Below are positions 34,010 to 41,843 of a stretch of 64,000 nt of DNA, one piece after another (the stretch's first letter is position 1; the number at the start of each line of letters is the position of its first letter). This DNA comes from Streptomyces sp. NBC_00287 (lineage in GTDB: Bacteria; Actinomycetota; Actinomycetes; Streptomycetales; Streptomycetaceae), in contig NZ_CP108053.1 in assembly GCF_036173105.1 (NCBI RefSeq), positions 8,246,001-8,310,000 of the forward strand, read 5' to 3'. Position numbers and translations under genes: made by a program. Below the pieces are notes generated by a model. It was given only the letters and a program-made list of their open reading frames with translations, did not search any database and had not been told where the DNA came from.

Positions 34010-34220
34010 GGCCGTATGGCATCGCAGGGCGACGTTCGAGGACAGGCCGCGCACACGGATCTGCGACGGACGGTCGATCGCGTCGACGAACGGTTCGACG
34101 AACGGTCCCGGCCACCGTTCGCGCGCGGCCGGACGGGCTAATGGGCGTGTCGGAACCAGGTACCGAAGCGTCGCGATTCTTACCTATTGATGTGTAAATA
34201 CGACCACATCGGGGTGAGTG

Positions 34221-35369
34221 ATGATCGCACGCAGTCGACAGGTGGCCCTGGCCCTCACGGCCGTCCTCGCCGCGGGCGCGGCCTGCCAGGCCGGCCGGCA
34301 CGACTCCCCGGGGCATCCCGCCCCGTCCGCCGCCGACTCCCGCGGCTTCACCCTCGTCGCCTCCGGTGACGTCCTCCCGCACAGCTCGGTCATCGACCGC
34401 GCCCGCTTCGACGCGGGCGGCACGGGCTACGACTTCGGCCCCATGTTCGCCGGGGTGAAACCCCTCGTCGACCGCGCCGACCTGGCCCTGTGTCACATGG
34501 AGACCGTCTACGGCGAGAACGGCGACTACACCGGTTACCCCGCCTTCAAATCCCCGCCCGAGGTCGCCGCGGGCCTCGCCGCCACCGGCTACGACGGCTG
34601 CTCCACCGCCTCCAACCACAGCCTGGACGACGGCGCCGACGGCATCCGCCGCACCCTGGACGCCCTCGACCGGGCCGGGGTACGGCACGCCGGATCCGCC
34701 CGCACCGAGGGCGAGGCGCGCACCGTGACCGTGCTGCGGGCGGGCCAGGCGCAGGTGGCGCACCTCGCCTACACCTACGACACCAACGGCTATCCGCTCC
34801 CGCCCGGACAGCCCTGGGCCGTCAATCTCATCGACGAGGGCCGGATCCTCGCCGACTCCCGGGCCGCTCGCCGGGCGGGCGCCGATGTGGTCGTCGTATC
34901 GCTGCACTGGGGCACCGAATGGCAGGACGAGCCCGACCAGCGGCAGCTGACCCTGGCCCGCTCCCTCACCGCCGCCCGCACCGGCGACCGCCCCGCCGTC
35001 GACCTGATCCTCGGCACCCACGCGCATGTCCCGCAGGCCTACGAGAAGGTCAACGGCACCTGGGTGATCTACGGCATGGGCGATCAGATCGCCGGCCAGA
35101 TGTACAACCACGGCGGCGCCCCCGACCCGCGCGGGAACCAGTCCACGATCGGCCGCTTCACCTTCGCCCCGCCGGCACGTCCGGGCGGGCGCTGGCAGGT
35201 GACCAAGGCCGAATTCGTGCCCCAGCTGTTCGACATCGACGCCGGGCGGGCCATCAACCTCAGCCAGGCGCTCGAACAGGGCGCCGACCTCATGGGCGTG
35301 CGGGACCGGATCCGGGATGTGGTGTTCAGCCGGGGCGCGGACAAGGACGGCCTGGTGATGGGGGAGTAG
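34221..35369 (+). CDS. CapA/PgsA-type metallophosphatase-fold protein
   Basis: A 382-residue exported protein of the poly-gamma-glutamate synthesis (CapA) family, which has a calcineurin-like fold. The N-terminus is a signal peptide ending near AAGAACQAG, possibly a weak lipobox. Metal-site motifs are VASGDVLPHSS, STASNHSLDDGADG, SLHWGTEWQ and GTHAHVPQ. No CapB/CapC partners are nearby, so it is probably a stand-alone surface hydrolase rather than part of a capsule system. GTG 34218 and ATG 34221 are adjacent possible starts after GGGGTGAG. It is divergent from the ECF sigma gene. Confidence 0.87.
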   Translation: MIARSRQVALALTAVLAAGAACQAGRHDSPGHPAPSAADSRGFTLVASGDVLPHSSVIDRARFDAGGTGYDFGPMFAGVKPLVDRADLALCHMETVYGENGDYTGYPAFKSPPEVAAGLAATGYDGCSTASNHSLDDGADGIRRTLDALDRAGVRHAGSARTEGEARTVTVLRAGQAQVAHLAYTYDTNGYPLPPGQPWAVNLIDEGRILADSRAARRAGADVVVVSLHWGTEWQDEPDQRQLTLARSLTAARTGDRPAVDLILGTHAHVPQAYEKVNGTWVIYGMGDQIAGQMYNHGGAPDPRGNQSTIGRFTFAPPARPGGRWQVTKAEFVPQLFDIDAGRAINLSQALEQGADLMGVRDRIRDVVFSRGADKDGLVMGE

Positions 35370-35386
35370 GAAGCTCCTTGGGGTTG

Positions 35387-35860
35387 TCAGTCGATGTCGA
35401 CGTGGTCGAAGGTCTTGAGGATCTCCGTCAACACCTTGACGCACGCCCGCACTTCGGCATCCGTCAGATCGCCCCCGACCTGCCGGTTGAGCTGGTGCTC
35501 GCGGGCGAGGACGGCGGTGATGACGTCCCTGCCCCCGTCCGTGAGACGGATCAGCGAGGAGCGCTGATGCGCCGGGTTGGGGGTGACCTCCACCCAGCCG
35601 TGCTCCGCCGCCTCGTTGACCATGCGCTGCATGAACTGCCGGCTCAGCGCCAGGATCCGGCCCATCTGCGGCACGGTCAGCGGCCCGTGGCGCCGCAGCA
35701 GATCCAGTACCGAGCGCACGCCGATCGACGCCCCCTCGAACTGCTCGCCCTGCTCGACCTTGCGGAAGGCGCGCCGGTAGAGGGGGCCGATGAGGTCGTA
35801 CACCTCGTTGAGGCGGTGGCCCAGTTCGTCGGGGTCCAGGGGGGCGTCCGTGTCGCTCAT
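35387..35860 (-). CDS. MarR family transcriptional regulator
   Basis: A 157-residue winged-helix MarR protein. The recognition region is LRRHGPLTVPQMGRILALSR and the wing is PNPAHQRSSLIRLTDGGRD. The dimerisation helices at both ends are intact. It is divergent from an alpha/beta hydrolase, and the 57 bp between the start codons contain two copies of an ATGACACCTTGGTTG element, which are probably its operators. The long open frame that extends upstream on this strand is only the antisense of the hydrolase. Confidence 0.9.
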   Translation of the reverse strand: MSDTDAPLDPDELGHRLNEVYDLIGPLYRRAFRKVEQGEQFEGASIGVRSVLDLLRRHGPLTVPQMGRILALSRQFMQRMVNEAAEHGWVEVTPNPAHQRSSLIRLTDGGRDVITAVLAREHQLNRQVGGDLTDAEVRACVKVLTEILKTFDHVDID

Positions 35861-35869
35861 ACGGCCATC

Positions 35870-35919
35870 ATGACACCTTGGTTGCCAAATCCTGAGCGAG
35901 ATGACACCTTGGTTGTCAT
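35870..35919. promoter_or_regulatory. Two MarR operator copies between divergent genes
   Basis: ATGACACCTTGGTTGCCAA at 35870 and ATGACACCTTGGTTGTCAT at 35901-35919. The second is an inverted repeat (ATGACA, seven bases, TGTCAT) that runs into the hydrolase start codon at 35918. The copies are 31 bp apart, about three helical turns. The first lies ten bases from the marR start, so both genes could be repressed. Confidence 0.8.
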
Positions 35920-36733
35920 GACTGGTGCTTCGGACCTTTGCTTCTTCCCGTCCTCCGACGGTGACCTCGCCTACCTCGACTCCGGCTCCGGGGACCCGGT
36001 GGTCCTCCTGCACGCCGGATACGTCGACCACCGCTACTGGGCGGACCAGATACCGGCGCTCGCCGCCGAATACCGGGTCATCGCGCCCGACGTACGCGGC
36101 CACGGCTTCTCGGCCAACGCGACCGAGCCGTTCCGCTGGGCCGACGACCTCGCGGCGCTGCTGCGCCACCTCGACGCGGGGCCCGCGGTCCTGGTCGGTG
36201 TGTCGATGGGCGGAGTGATCGCCACGGACACGGTGCTGGAGTACCCCGAACTCGTCCGTGCCGTGGTCACCTGCGGTGCGGCCACCGGCGACTTCCAGTA
36301 CTCCGACTCCTGGACCCGCGAGATCCAGGCCGAGTACGCCCGCACGCTGGGCGCCGGTGACATCGAGGGCTGGCTCGCGGCCTTCTTGCGGGTCGTGCCC
36401 GGCCCGCACCGCACCGCCGCCGACATCGACCCGGAGATTCCGCGCCGCCTCAACGAGATGGCGCTGCACATGATCACCAAGCACACGCCCGACGAGAAGG
36501 ACTGGCATGTACGCGTGACCGACTCCTGGTCCCGCCTGTCGACGATCGAGGTGCCCCTCCTCGCCCTCAACGGCACCCTCGAACCCGCCGAATTGATCGA
36601 CGCCGCCGAACGCCTCGTCCGTGAGGTCCCCAACGGGCGGACGGAAACCGTCGAAGGAGTCGGCCACTACATCAACATGGAGAAGCCGGACGACTTCAAC
36701 CGCGTCGTGCTGGAGTTCCTGCGCTCCCTGTGA
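35918..36733 (+). CDS. Alpha/beta hydrolase
   Basis: A 271-residue alpha/beta-hydrolase fold enzyme. The oxyanion segment is VVLLHAGYVDHRYW, the nucleophile elbow is GVSMGG (S96), and the catalytic His is in GVGHYINMEKPDDF. The substrate is not evident from the sequence. The ATG at 35918 lies inside the palindromic operator and has no ribosome site in front of it, which suggests leaderless translation or a start missed by a few codons. It is probably controlled by the divergent MarR protein. Confidence 0.9.
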   Translation: MTGASDLCFFPSSDGDLAYLDSGSGDPVVLLHAGYVDHRYWADQIPALAAEYRVIAPDVRGHGFSANATEPFRWADDLAALLRHLDAGPAVLVGVSMGGVIATDTVLEYPELVRAVVTCGAATGDFQYSDSWTREIQAEYARTLGAGDIEGWLAAFLRVVPGPHRTAADIDPEIPRRLNEMALHMITKHTPDEKDWHVRVTDSWSRLSTIEVPLLALNGTLEPAELIDAAERLVREVPNGRTETVEGVGHYINMEKPDDFNRVVLEFLRSL

Positions 36734-36765
36734 CCCGGTGCTCGACGGCGAGGGGCCGTGCGATC

Positions 36766-37158
36766 TCAGGTGACGTCCGCGTCCCTGGTCAAGTAGTCGG
36801 CCCGGCCCTCGTCGTCGAGCTCGAACGGGCCTTTGGGGATGACGCAGAACTCGGTCCCCTCGGGATCGGCCATGACGAGGAAGCCTCCGGGGTCGTACTC
36901 GGTCAGCCGCCGTCCGCCCAGCGCCTCCACCTTGGCCTGCTCGGCTGCCGGGTCCTGCGACTCCAGATCCAGGTGCAGCCGGTTCTTCCCGGCCTTGGAG
37001 CCGTCGGTGCGCTGGAGGCCCAGGCCCAGCCCGTTCTTGCGTTCGAGCCAGACGTACGGTCCGAAGCGCGCGACCACCGGCCGGTCGAGCAGCTCGCTCC
37101 AGAAGGCCGCCAGCCGGTCCGGATCAGCGGAGTCGACGATCACGCAGTTGATGTCCAT
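36766..37158 (-). CDS. VOC (glyoxalase/bleomycin-resistance fold) protein
   Basis: A 130-residue protein of the vicinal oxygen chelate superfamily, with two beta-alpha-beta-beta-beta modules: INCVIVDSADPDRLAAFWSE to LGLQRT, and NRLHLDLESQDPAAEQAKVE to DPEGTEFCVIP. The His and Glu positions that bind metal in true glyoxalases are partly present (LHLDLE, GTEFCV). The actual reaction is unknown. I prefer the ATG at 37158; TTG and GTG codons directly upstream are possible starts. Confidence 0.88.
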   Translation of the reverse strand: MDINCVIVDSADPDRLAAFWSELLDRPVVARFGPYVWLERKNGLGLGLQRTDGSKAGKNRLHLDLESQDPAAEQAKVEALGGRRLTEYDPGGFLVMADPEGTEFCVIPKGPFELDDEGRADYLTRDADVT

Positions 37159-37183
37159 GGTCACCAACCTGCCAGTAAGGGGA

Positions 37184-37645
37184 TTACGGCACCACGGTCA
37201 CCGGCCAGCGCCCCGCCTTCACCAGCCGGACCGCGACCGAGCCGACGATCCGGTGGCCGGCCTGTTCCGAGGCGCCGACCACCACGGCGTCCGCCTTGAG
37301 GTCGTCGGCCGCCTTCACCAGGCCGTTGTACGGGTCGCCGCGGAAGGTGTGGAACTCCCAGCGCACATCGAATATCCCCTTCGTGCGCTCGGTGGCGTCC
37401 CGGATCTGCGCCACCAGATCCTCGGCGATCTCGTCGGTCACCTCGGCGACCGGCGCCCCGAACGCCGCGCCCGTCGGCATCACCGGCTGGACGTACACCA
37501 CGGCGAGCAGCGCGTGCTGGCGCCGGGCGAGACCACCCGCGTAGGCCGCCGCCCGCAGTGAGGAGTCGGAGCCGTCCACCCCGACCACGATGACCTTCGG
37601 CCCGTCCGTACCCCGCTCGAACCGGTGCGCGTGCTGTTCCGTCAC
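37184..37645 (-). CDS. Universal stress protein (UspA family)
   Basis: A 153-residue single-domain Usp. It opens KVIVVGVDGSDSSLRAAAYA and ends with an ATP-binding-type loop, VVVGASEQAGHRIVGSVAVR, close to the G-2x-G-9x-G(S/T) pattern. Usp proteins accumulate in stress or growth arrest and often bind ATP. It is transcribed toward the VOC gene with a 25 bp gap, so they may share a message. Confidence 0.92.
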   Translation of the reverse strand: MTEQHAHRFERGTDGPKVIVVGVDGSDSSLRAAAYAGGLARRQHALLAVVYVQPVMPTGAAFGAPVAEVTDEIAEDLVAQIRDATERTKGIFDVRWEFHTFRGDPYNGLVKAADDLKADAVVVGASEQAGHRIVGSVAVRLVKAGRWPVTVVP

Positions 37646-37820
37646 GGCGTGAGGCTATCGGAACGGGCGGCTCCCACTGTCGACCGAGGGGATGGAGCTG
37701 GACGAGGACTTCCTCGACGCCCCCCGTCTGACGTTCCGTTATGGGCCGGGTGGGTGGAATCCTGCCGCCGCTGAGGTGTCGTCGTGGTGCGTCGGGGTCC
37801 GGCCGGGCGACTGATGAGTC

Positions 37821-38669
37821 ATGCAGAAGGATCAGTTGCTCACCCGGCTGCTCACTCGCCGCCGGGCCCTGCTCGCCGGCGCAGCCGCCGTCGGAGCGGC
37901 CGGTACCGCCGGACTGTTCGCGCTGGGCGCGGACGCCGAGCCGGTCAGGCCCGCCGCCCAGGCCGCCGGCCCCCAGGCGCGCCGCGCCCTCAAGCCCTCC
38001 GCCTACCGACTCCAGCCCCTGACCGGCTACGGCCCGCCCCGGGCGGCGCCCGGCCGCACCCTGGTCCGCCGCACCCCGCTGCTGCGGGTGTCCGGCCGTG
38101 GCCGGACCATGGTGCTGACCTTCGACGACGGACCCGACCCCCGCTACACGCCCGCCATCCTCGACACCCTCGCCGAGTACGAGGTGCGGGCCATGTTCTT
38201 CGTATGCGGGGAGATGGTGGCCGCCCGCCCGGACCTGCTGGAGCGGATGGCCGAGGAGGGCCATGTCGTCGGCAACCACACCTGGTCCCATCCGCTGCTG
38301 ACCCGGCTGACGCGCGGTCAGATCCGCTCCCAGATGGAACGCACCTGCGACATCGTCGAGGAGGCGTACGGCGACCGCCCCCAGTGGTTCCGCGCGCCCT
38401 ACGGCGCCTGGAACCGCGCCGCGTTCCAGCTCGGCGCCGAGCTGGGCATGGAGCCGCTGGCCTGGACGGTCGACACCCTCGACTGGACCACCCCCGGCAC
38501 CCGGACCATCGCCCGCCGGGTGGAGAACGGCGCCGCCCCCGGCGTCGTGGTGCTCTCGCACGACGCCGGGGGCGACCGCACCCAGAGCGTCCACGCGCTG
38601 CGGGACTATCTGCCCGAGCTGCTGGACGCCGGCTATCACATCACCGTCCCCAAACGGCAGTACGCCTGA
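37821..38669 (+). CDS. Exported polysaccharide deacetylase (NodB fold, CE4)
   Basis: A 282-residue enzyme with an N-terminal twin-arginine-like export signal (TRRRALLAGAAAVGAAG). The NodB motifs are complete: TFDDGPDP (D102, D103), NHTWSH with the metal ligands His153 and His157, RAPYGAWN, the DTLDW segment and VVLSHDAG. It should remove acetyl groups from GlcNAc residues in peptidoglycan or another wall glycan outside the membrane. It stands alone; the next gene is a convergent sortase, 30 bp away. Confidence 0.93.
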   Translation: MQKDQLLTRLLTRRRALLAGAAAVGAAGTAGLFALGADAEPVRPAAQAAGPQARRALKPSAYRLQPLTGYGPPRAAPGRTLVRRTPLLRVSGRGRTMVLTFDDGPDPRYTPAILDTLAEYEVRAMFFVCGEMVAARPDLLERMAEEGHVVGNHTWSHPLLTRLTRGQIRSQMERTCDIVEEAYGDRPQWFRAPYGAWNRAAFQLGAELGMEPLAWTVDTLDWTTPGTRTIARRVENGAAPGVVVLSHDAGGDRTQSVHALRDYLPELLDAGYHITVPKRQYA

Positions 38670-38699
38670 CGGGCCTTCGCCCGCCCGGCCGGGGAACGC

Positions 38700-39362
38700 T
38701 CAGCGGACCTCGACCAGGCGGGCGAAGACGACGACATTGCCGTTGTAGCCGTTCTGTTTGGAGAAACCGCCGCCGCAGGTGATGACCCGCAATTCCGCGG
38801 TGCCCTTCGAGCGGTAGACGCGGTCGCCGGGAAAGTTGTTCTTCTCGAAGACCTCGATGCCGTAGATCTCGAAAACGGTGGTCTTTCCGTCCTTGCGCGT
38901 CACCTCGACGCGATTGCCCTTCTGCAGGGCCCCGAGCCCGTAGAACACCGCGGGCCCCTGCTGGTTGTCGACATGCCCCACGACGACCGCGGTGCCCTTC
39001 TCGCCGGGGGAGACGGCGCCGCTGAACCAGCCCGCCAGGTTCGGGTCCTCCGGCGGCGGCGCGCCGACCCAGCCCGCCGCGTCCAGGCCCACCGGCATCA
39101 TCGGCGCGTCGACCCGGATCGCGGGGATCCTGACCCGGTCCGGCTCGGCGTACGGCAGTGGCGCCGGGGCGTTCGTGAAGGTGCTGCCCGGCACTCGGCT
39201 GTCGGCAGCGGCGGCCGACGCGGGCTGCGGAGGGCCCACGTCGAATTCCCCCGAACCATTGCGAATGAGCGCGAGGCCGGTCAGCAGAACAAGCGCTATC
39301 ACGCCCCAAGGAGCGCGCTTCTTCCGCTGCTCCTCCTCTTCGGCCAGCTCGGACGCAGACAT
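38700..39362 (-). CDS. Class F sortase
   Basis: A 220-residue transpeptidase with one N-terminal membrane helix (WGVIALVLLTGLALI) and a beta-barrel catalytic domain. The catalytic His is in VVVGHVDN, the Cys in RVITCGGGF and the Arg in VVVFARLVEVR. The variant Cys region and the RIPAIRVDAPMMPVGLD segment fit actinobacterial class F. Start ATG 39362 with GAGAGGGG upstream. Two secreted proteins with C-terminal membrane tails follow nearby, but neither has an LPXTG motif. Confidence 0.92.
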   Translation of the reverse strand: MSASELAEEEEQRKKRAPWGVIALVLLTGLALIRNGSGEFDVGPPQPASAAAADSRVPGSTFTNAPAPLPYAEPDRVRIPAIRVDAPMMPVGLDAAGWVGAPPPEDPNLAGWFSGAVSPGEKGTAVVVGHVDNQQGPAVFYGLGALQKGNRVEVTRKDGKTTVFEIYGIEVFEKNNFPGDRVYRSKGTAELRVITCGGGFSKQNGYNGNVVVFARLVEVR

Positions 39363-39704
39363 TCGTTTCCCCTCTCGACGCGGCCGTCGCCACGTCATTC
39401 GCGCATACGAGAACGCTAAATGCCGAGCGGGGAACAGGCGACGGGTGCGGAGGCGAACGGGTGGCCCCGACGCCTTTCGGCATCCCGTGGTGCGCCATCC
39501 GAGTTGCCGTGACCAGGAAATTTCTGACGGTCCGTGACCTGCGGCAATATCCGATTGTGCGGTTTTCCTTCGGCGTGTCCTCTCACCAGGACGGACCATT
39601 CCCGAAATGCGGCCCGGTGCGGGGCATCTGAGGGTCTTTCTGGGAGGCGCTTTCTCGCCGATCTACCGGGGACGGTTCCCGGGGCGTCTTCCGCGGAGGA
39701 TCAG
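39363..39704. other. Intergenic region between divergent sortase and surface-protein genes
   Basis: A 342-bp gap, less GC-rich than its surroundings in places (39405-39425 and 39515-39560). It should contain the two divergent promoters and the ribosome sites (GAGGGG for the sortase, GCGGAGG for the surface protein). Open frames through it look like antisense or random frames. I see no gene, hairpin terminator or strong repeat. Confidence 0.6.
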
Positions 39705-40190
39705 ATGCGTAACTATCGTGCCCTGGCGGTGTCAGCGGCGGCGGTCGCCGCCCTCGGGATCGCCGCCCCCGCGGCCGTCGCCTGGGACCAGCCGAGCAAC
39801 ATTGTCGCCCTGCCCAGTGTCATCGCCCGCGGCGGCCAGATGACCATCACCGTCGACGGCTGCCGGGACGGCGGCACCGCGAGCTCCGACGCCTTCCCCA
39901 CGACGACCCTGTCACCCATCCACGGTGCCAACGAGACCGCGAAGGGCACCGCGACGATCCACAGCAACGCCCGGCCCGGCTCACACGACATCCGGGTCAC
40001 CTGCGGGGGCCGGACGCTGACCCGCCCGGCCGCCTTCACCGTCATCGGCGGTGTGCAGGGCGGTATCGGCGGCAGCTCCACCTCCGGGGCGACCCCGACC
40101 GACATCGCCATCGGCGGCGGGCTCGTGGCCGCGGCGGTTGTCGGCGGTGCGTTGTTCTGGATGCGCCGCAGGTCCGAGAAGCGGATCTGA
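39705..40190 (+). CDS. Secreted protein with C-terminal membrane anchor, paralogue A
   Basis: A 161-residue exported protein of unknown function. A signal peptide (LAVSAAAVAALGIAAPAAVA) is followed by an Ig-like beta domain of about 85 residues containing two cysteines (DGCRDGG and VTCGG), a Gly/Ser linker, one membrane helix (GGGLVAAAVVGGALFW) and a basic tail RRRSEKRI. The layout resembles sortase substrates, but there is no LPXTG-type motif before the helix. The start has a strong site, GCGGAGG, eight bases upstream. It is homologous in layout to the gene at 40300-40833, tail to tail across a shared terminator. Confidence 0.82.
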   Translation: MRNYRALAVSAAAVAALGIAAPAAVAWDQPSNIVALPSVIARGGQMTITVDGCRDGGTASSDAFPTTTLSPIHGANETAKGTATIHSNARPGSHDIRVTCGGRTLTRPAAFTVIGGVQGGIGGSSTSGATPTDIAIGGGLVAAAVVGGALFWMRRRSEKRI

Positions 40191-40235
40191 GCGCTTCTGT
40201 TACGGCTCTTTTCGGCTTCTTCGGGGATCGCACGC

Positions 40236-40282
40236 CAGGCCTTCGCCCCGGCCCCCTTGCGGGGAACCGGGGCGAAGGCCTG
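40236..40282. terminator. Bidirectional terminator hairpin
   Basis: A perfect 16-bp inverted repeat (CAGGCCTTCGCCCCGG at 40236-40251, its complement at 40267-40282). The 15-base loop can itself pair further (CCCC with GGGG). It sits between the two convergent paralogous surface-protein genes and would stop transcription from both sides. Confidence 0.85.
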
Positions 40283-40299
40283 TGCGCGTCGCGGTGGCG

Positions 40300-40833
40300 T
40301 CAGCCGCCGTCCTCCGAGGTGCGCTTGCGGGAGAGGTGGTACGCCGCCCCGATGGAGCCCGCGATGAGCGCGGCACCGAGACCGATCTCCTTGAGATCGA
40401 ACCCGGCGAAGCTGCCGCCCCCGCCCGCGTGTACGCCCTTCGGGGTGAGCGGCTGGGGAATCGGATGGCTGGTGGGCTGTCGGCCTCCGGCGATGGTCAG
40501 ATCCGTCGAGCCGCTGACGTTGTCACAGGTGAACGTCACCTTGTACATCGCGCCCGGCTTGGCGTCCCAGTCCACGACGGCCGTCGCCTGGGAATGGTTC
40601 GGGTGGATGGTGACCGTGTCGAAGACCGCCGAGGTGACCGTCGCCGGACCTTTGCAGCCGCCGTCCCGGTCGATCCGCAGGGTGACCTGTCCGCCCGCGG
40701 CGATGGTGGAGGGCAGGACGCTGAAGCCGAACGGCGTGATGTTCTCGTCGCCCTTCGCCAGGGCGGCCGGCGCGGTGAGGGTCAGGGCGGTCATGCCCAG
40801 CAGTGCGGCCGAAGCGACGCGTATCGCGCGCAT
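40300..40833 (-). CDS. Secreted protein with C-terminal membrane anchor, paralogue B
   Basis: A 177-residue exported protein similar in plan to the one at 39705: signal peptide (ASAALLGMTALTLTAPAALA), beta-rich domain with two cysteines (GGCKGPATV and VTFTCDNVSGS), Pro/Gly linker, a membrane helix (IGLGAALIAGSIGAAY) and a short charged tail SRKRTSEDGG. Both share strands of the type SVLPSTIAAGGQVTLRID versus ALPSVIARGGQMTITVD, which argues for an old duplication. The ATG at 40833 has GGAGG nine bases upstream; the frame is open to 40896. The function is unknown. Confidence 0.8.
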   Translation of the reverse strand: MRAIRVASAALLGMTALTLTAPAALAKGDENITPFGFSVLPSTIAAGGQVTLRIDRDGGCKGPATVTSAVFDTVTIHPNHSQATAVVDWDAKPGAMYKVTFTCDNVSGSTDLTIAGGRQPTSHPIPQPLTPKGVHAGGGGSFAGFDLKEIGLGAALIAGSIGAAYHLSRKRTSEDGG

Positions 40834-41060
40834 GGTGGTTCCTCCGGGTCCCCGAGGAGCAGCTGCGGACCTTTTCCGCTTGCGCCAGAAATGCACCTCG
40901 ATGATCGAAACGCTAGGAAGGTGCGCACACCTGCGCGAACGCAGTCGTGCGAATGGGGCAAGCGTGTGGTCCGCTCAGGGGACAGCCGTTCCTGCGGCCG
41001 GGGGACGGCGGCGGCGTGGCGCCGTCGGCCCCCGGCCCTCGTGCTCCGGGTGAGCCTCCG

Positions 41061-41825
41061 TCAGCCCTTGACGTCCGGGAAGAGGTTCAGGAACGGATCC
41101 GCGGACGCCGTGATGCCACGGCTGTAGGGCGCGTCGAAGTCCCAGATGAGGAAGAGCAGGAAGGCGATCAGCGCGGAGAACAGCACGGCGAGGATCAGCT
41201 CGCGCGGTGTTCGCCGGATCTGCAGGGCGAGGATCATGCCGATGGTGACAATGGCCCCGGCGATCAGCCCGAACCACACCACCCCCGGCATGGTCTCGCC
41301 GGTCGAGCTGGCTCGGGCGTTGCGGGCTTGGTCCGCGGCGGCGACCTGGTCGACCAGCGGCTGGTAGGCCTGGGCCTCGAAGTCGTCGCGGGGCTGGTAG
41401 TCGGTGACGTCCTCACGGACGCGCTGCAGCAGTTCGGCGCCGCGGTCGGTGACCTTGCCGTGGTCGGCCATCGTCTGCCACTCGGTGGTCACGACGTGTC
41501 CGACATAGGCGTTGACATCCTCCCGAATACGGTCACGGACGTCCGGTGGGTACACCCGGACCCGTTCCGAGATCTCGTGCAGGGCGACCGCCTCCGCCTG
41601 GACGTGGTCCTGCGCTGCGCTGCGTCCCTCCCACACACCCGCGATGGCCAGGCCCAGGACGATGGCGTAGACCACACCGATCCACATCGTCATGTACTCG
41701 ATGACGTCCGGTGTGTCGGAGGGGTCCTCGTCGTCCGCCGCCGTGCGATGGCGGACGAACGTGATGGCGACCACCACGACGCAGGCGGCCAGCATCGCGA
41801 GGGTGAGAACAAGCCATTCCGGCAA
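41061..41825 (-). CDS. DUF4239 membrane protein
   Basis: A 254-residue membrane protein of the DUF4239 (bestrophin-like) group. The pattern is an N-terminal helix (WLVLTLAMLAACVVVVAITF), a second helix (MTMWIGVVYAIVLGLAIAGVW), a long cytoplasmic helical domain with EAVALHEISERVRVYPP, and two closing helices (VWFGLIAGAIVTIGMILAL, LILAVLFSALIAFLLFLIW). The function is unproven. The start appears to be TTG (41825) with a strong CTGGAGG site upstream, unusual but convincing because no other start fits. The Pro-rich protein gene lies just upstream on the same strand. Confidence 0.85.
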   Translation of the reverse strand: MPEWLVLTLAMLAACVVVVAITFVRHRTAADDEDPSDTPDVIEYMTMWIGVVYAIVLGLAIAGVWEGRSAAQDHVQAEAVALHEISERVRVYPPDVRDRIREDVNAYVGHVVTTEWQTMADHGKVTDRGAELLQRVREDVTDYQPRDDFEAQAYQPLVDQVAAADQARNARASSTGETMPGVVWFGLIAGAIVTIGMILALQIRRTPRELILAVLFSALIAFLLFLIWDFDAPYSRGITASADPFLNLFPDVKG

Positions 41826-41843
41826 GGGATGCCTCCAGGGGGG

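Noticed and set aside
34152..34180. GGAAC element before the CapA gene considered as an ECF sigma promoter
   Set aside because: Spacing to any CGTC-like -10 is only 12 bases, not the 15-17 expected for ECF promoters.
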